Assembly: GCA_013397795.1 (NCBI GenBank)
Contig: VZTJ01002448.1
Location: forward strand, 62,001 to 126,000
Reading direction: 5' to 3'
From: Orthonyx spaldingii
Lineage: Eukaryota > Chordata > Aves > Passeriformes > Orthonychidae
Length of the DNA stretch: 64,000 bases
Below are positions 62,325-64,000 of the stretch, piece by piece; within the stretch, counting starts at the first letter, position 1; each line of letters starts with the position of its first letter. The notes beneath the pieces are model-generated. The model had not been told where the DNA came from and ran no database searches. It saw only the letters and a program-made list of their open reading frames with translations. The translations under genes and the position numbers were made by a program.

Positions 62325-62545
62325 CTGTTCTCCTTCTCCCTGTTCCTTTCGCCCATTTTCCTCTTCCCCTTTCTCTTTTTTCTTCCAGCTTTTACTTTTA
62401 AAATTGTTTTGCTAAAGACATCCTGCTAATTTTCTTCATCTTCTCTCTTTATCTTTTGCCTCCCCTTTTCTTTCCCTCATTCCTCGTTACCCATTGTATT
62501 CTCATCTAGTTCCCCCTCCTTTTCTTCAAACTTTTCTTCTTACGT
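62325..62545. repeat. Polypyrimidine tract in NAV3 intron
   Basis: About 220 bp with strong C/T bias on the plus strand (CTGTTCTCCTTCTCCCTGTT, CCCTTTCTCTTTTTTCTTCC and similar). It is purine-rich in the NAV3 sense and could form triplex-type structures; no gene content. Confidence 0.65.
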
Positions 62546-62648
62546 GTTTGTTCGTGTATCTAGACAGAGTTAGTGCCAAGTACCAAAGTGCTAATGGCTG
62601 CTACTCATGAGAGACATTCTATAACCACCATACTGAAAAAAATTGTTA

Positions 62649-62690
62649 CTTTTTTTTTGTGGTTTCTTGTTTAGTTGGTTTTTTTTTTTT
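62649..62690. repeat. T-rich homopolymer runs in NAV3 intron
   Basis: Runs of 9 and about 13 T separated by GTGGTTTCTTGTTTAGTTGG. Confidence 0.75.
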
Positions 62691-63831
62691 AATATGTGTG
62701 GATCTGTGAGCAGTTAAAATTTTTTCTCCTTGTTTTTGCAACACCTTATTGCATGTTGAGGCCCAGTTCAGGTTCTTCCATGCTAAAAGTTAAACCTTTC
62801 AAAGAGCTGGAATGTAAATAAAAATATACCGATTTTCATACAAAATCTGATATTAACCAGAAAAAATGTTCAAATATGCGTGTAATCAATGACTGGCAAG
62901 ATAATATGACTAACTGCCAATCCAAATTATAGTGAGTCAGTTTGGCATATTCCCAGCTGTACTCTTGCCTAGACTCTTCCCACAATTATTAGCCACATTT
63001 TTATTGCTTCCAGAGACTCCATAATACTTTCTGTGGCATCTATGCTAATGAGTGCTGCTTTGCTCCTGCTTTACTCCCAGTTCTAATGTTAGAGACAGCA
63101 CTTCTGTTTCTTGGCTACGTTATCAAAACAAATGTAGAAGGCTTGTTATCATAAACTCCATGGCACAGAAAACAATCCAATGTTAATGTTCAGGGTGTGG
63201 ACCAAAGTTCTGCTTGCTTTCCTTCATTCACAGAAGACAATGAGAATGCCTAATAAGCCAGGTGGAGTTTGACTTCTGTGATAAATGATGATTTGGTCCA
63301 ACAATAGGCCTAGCTGTACCAAATTTTAAAAATGTAAGGGATACAGCTAACTGAGACCACCTTCTGCCTCAGCTGCGAATTTGAAGTGAAGGGAGCTAAC
63401 TGAATGATCAAAGATCTGTAAACCAAAAGAAGAAAGTTTCACATACTATACTGATACCTATCCCATATGGGCAAGAGAATATATCAATACCATTGTCAAG
63501 TATACTTCAACAGATACTTCTTTTCAAAGAAATTGTAAACTGGATGATCAAAGAATATTGTAAATTACATAGGTAGAGAGTGTCATAGCTAGGAACAAAG
63601 CACACATATTGAACAGACTGTTACTACTGTTCAGTGGCTTCTAAAAGCTACATTTTTCAGACATGACCACCAGCATTCTTCCTCATCTCCATTACTGAAT
63701 GTATATCTGATGTTAACCTGAGTGATATGAGGTGTTTTAATTTTCAGGTATGCTTCTCCTATGTGGCCCATTTAGAGGTTGAAAAATTCTTACTAACTGC
63801 TGAGGTATGCATATGTCCAATGTACATTTAC

Positions 63832-64000
63832 CTGATGTAACAGATTCTGTGATGTTTAAATTGTTCAGAGAAAGTCCTAGTGACTGCCGAGATGAAGAAG
63901 AGGATGTGCTGCTTGATGACTCTGATGATGGCCGGGCAGGCTTTCCAGTATTTCCGGTCTCTGCCTTTAAGCGATCATTTTCAGCTTTCAATATTTCAAT
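63832..64000 (-). CDS. NAV3: NAV3 exon (partial, cut by window edge): coiled-coil end and Ser-rich linker
   Basis: First visible NAV3 exon; its 5' part lies outside the window. It reads ILKAENDRLKAETG, the end of a heptad coiled coil, then a serine-rich low-complexity linker (SSESSSSTSSSSSRQS) and the NAV motif SLGLSLNNLNITE. It ends TCA G with donor GTAAAT, leaving phase 1. That phase matches the next exon 3.7 kb downstream, where the split codon becomes Asp of DILLDD. The linker is probably flexible and separates the coiled coil from the ATPase region. 56 codons plus one base are visible. Confidence 0.93.

Larger units (their letters stand above)
60093..63831 (-). other. NAV3: Largest visible NAV3 intron
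   Basis: 3,739 bp, phase 1, GT-AG. It contains the CR1 3' fragment at 62250-62322, the T-rich tracts at 61.2 and 62.65 kb and the polypyrimidine tract at 62.3-62.5 kb. No extra exon with matching phase was found. Confidence 0.85.
45760..64000 (-). other. NAV3: NAV3 gene, 3' portion (11 exons plus 3' UTR)
   Basis: Neuron navigators are large cytoskeletal proteins related to C. elegans UNC-53; they bind microtubule plus ends and act in neurite outgrowth and cell migration. Eleven minus-strand exons join in frame to 544 residues plus stop, against roughly 2,380 residues for full mammalian NAV3, so only the C-terminal quarter is here. Order in the fragment: coiled-coil end and Ser-rich linker (residues 1-56), NAV-specific region (57-178), AAA ATPase with Walker A at 215-222 and the Walker B position near 280-286, then the conserved C-terminal tail. 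NAV3 is preferred over NAV1 and NAV2 because the tail has YPWSSATL and the TTSKH/PQTDTEGDPL segment, which I remember as NAV3-type, whereas NAV2 has an alanine-rich stretch after TYPW. The family call is near certain; the paralogue call rests on memory. The lower boundary is an estimated polyadenylation site. Confidence 0.88.

Noticed and set aside
1..64000. CRISPR arrays, operons, prophage, plasmid or other prokaryotic systems
   Set aside because: No regularly spaced repeats, no operon-like gene runs, and clear spliced vertebrate coding exons with CR1 elements.
1..64000. tRNA, rRNA, snRNA or miRNA genes
   Set aside because: No sequence with the expected conserved boxes or precursor-length hairpins was recognised by eye. 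A covariance-model search was not possible.

Overview
The window is vertebrate nuclear DNA, most likely from a bird. The evidence is AT-rich sequence, coding exons with GT-AG introns, and several CR1 LINE fragments. One CR1 copy ends in the ATTCTATG-type repeat typical of avian CR1. CR1 also occurs in turtles and crocodilians, so 'sauropsid, probably bird' is the safe statement. There is no bacterial, plasmid, phage or CRISPR content.

The only gene I can support is the 3' end of NAV3 (neuron navigator 3) on the minus strand, in the right-hand quarter. Eleven exons run from the right edge (63832-64000, cut by the window) down to the stop codon at 48156-48158. I joined them by hand. Every junction has AG/GT borders on the minus strand, all phases match, and the total is 1635 nt, or 544 residues plus a stop. 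The encoded part is the end of the last coiled coil, a serine-rich linker, the NAV-specific region, the AAA-type P-loop ATPase domain (Walker A GPSGTGKT at 57956-57979) and the conserved C-terminal tail ending in DSSLESTL. A 3' UTR of about 2.4 kb probably follows down to about 45.76 kb, with two candidate AATAAA signals and two Pumilio-type TGTAAATA sites.

The left 45 kb is intergenic DNA downstream of NAV3. It holds eroded CR1 fragments in both orientations (about 1.1, 3.9, 8.4, 9.6, 35.8, 44.4 and 45.1 kb), a few homopolymer or purine/pyrimidine tracts, and one 53-base assembly gap in a T-rich run at 15756-15808. In other amniotes as I remember them, the next gene beyond the NAV3 3' end is SYT1, far away across a gene-poor interval; no SYT1 coding exon is visible here.

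No new multi-gene system is evident. The best items for a second look are an exon-like open segment with good splice borders at 36356-36495 (minus), two weaker minus-strand open segments (28.8 kb and 18.4 kb), the 3' UTR elements of NAV3, and several AT-rich blocks with homeodomain/POU-like motifs that might be conserved non-coding elements. These are inferences that need alignment or RNA data.
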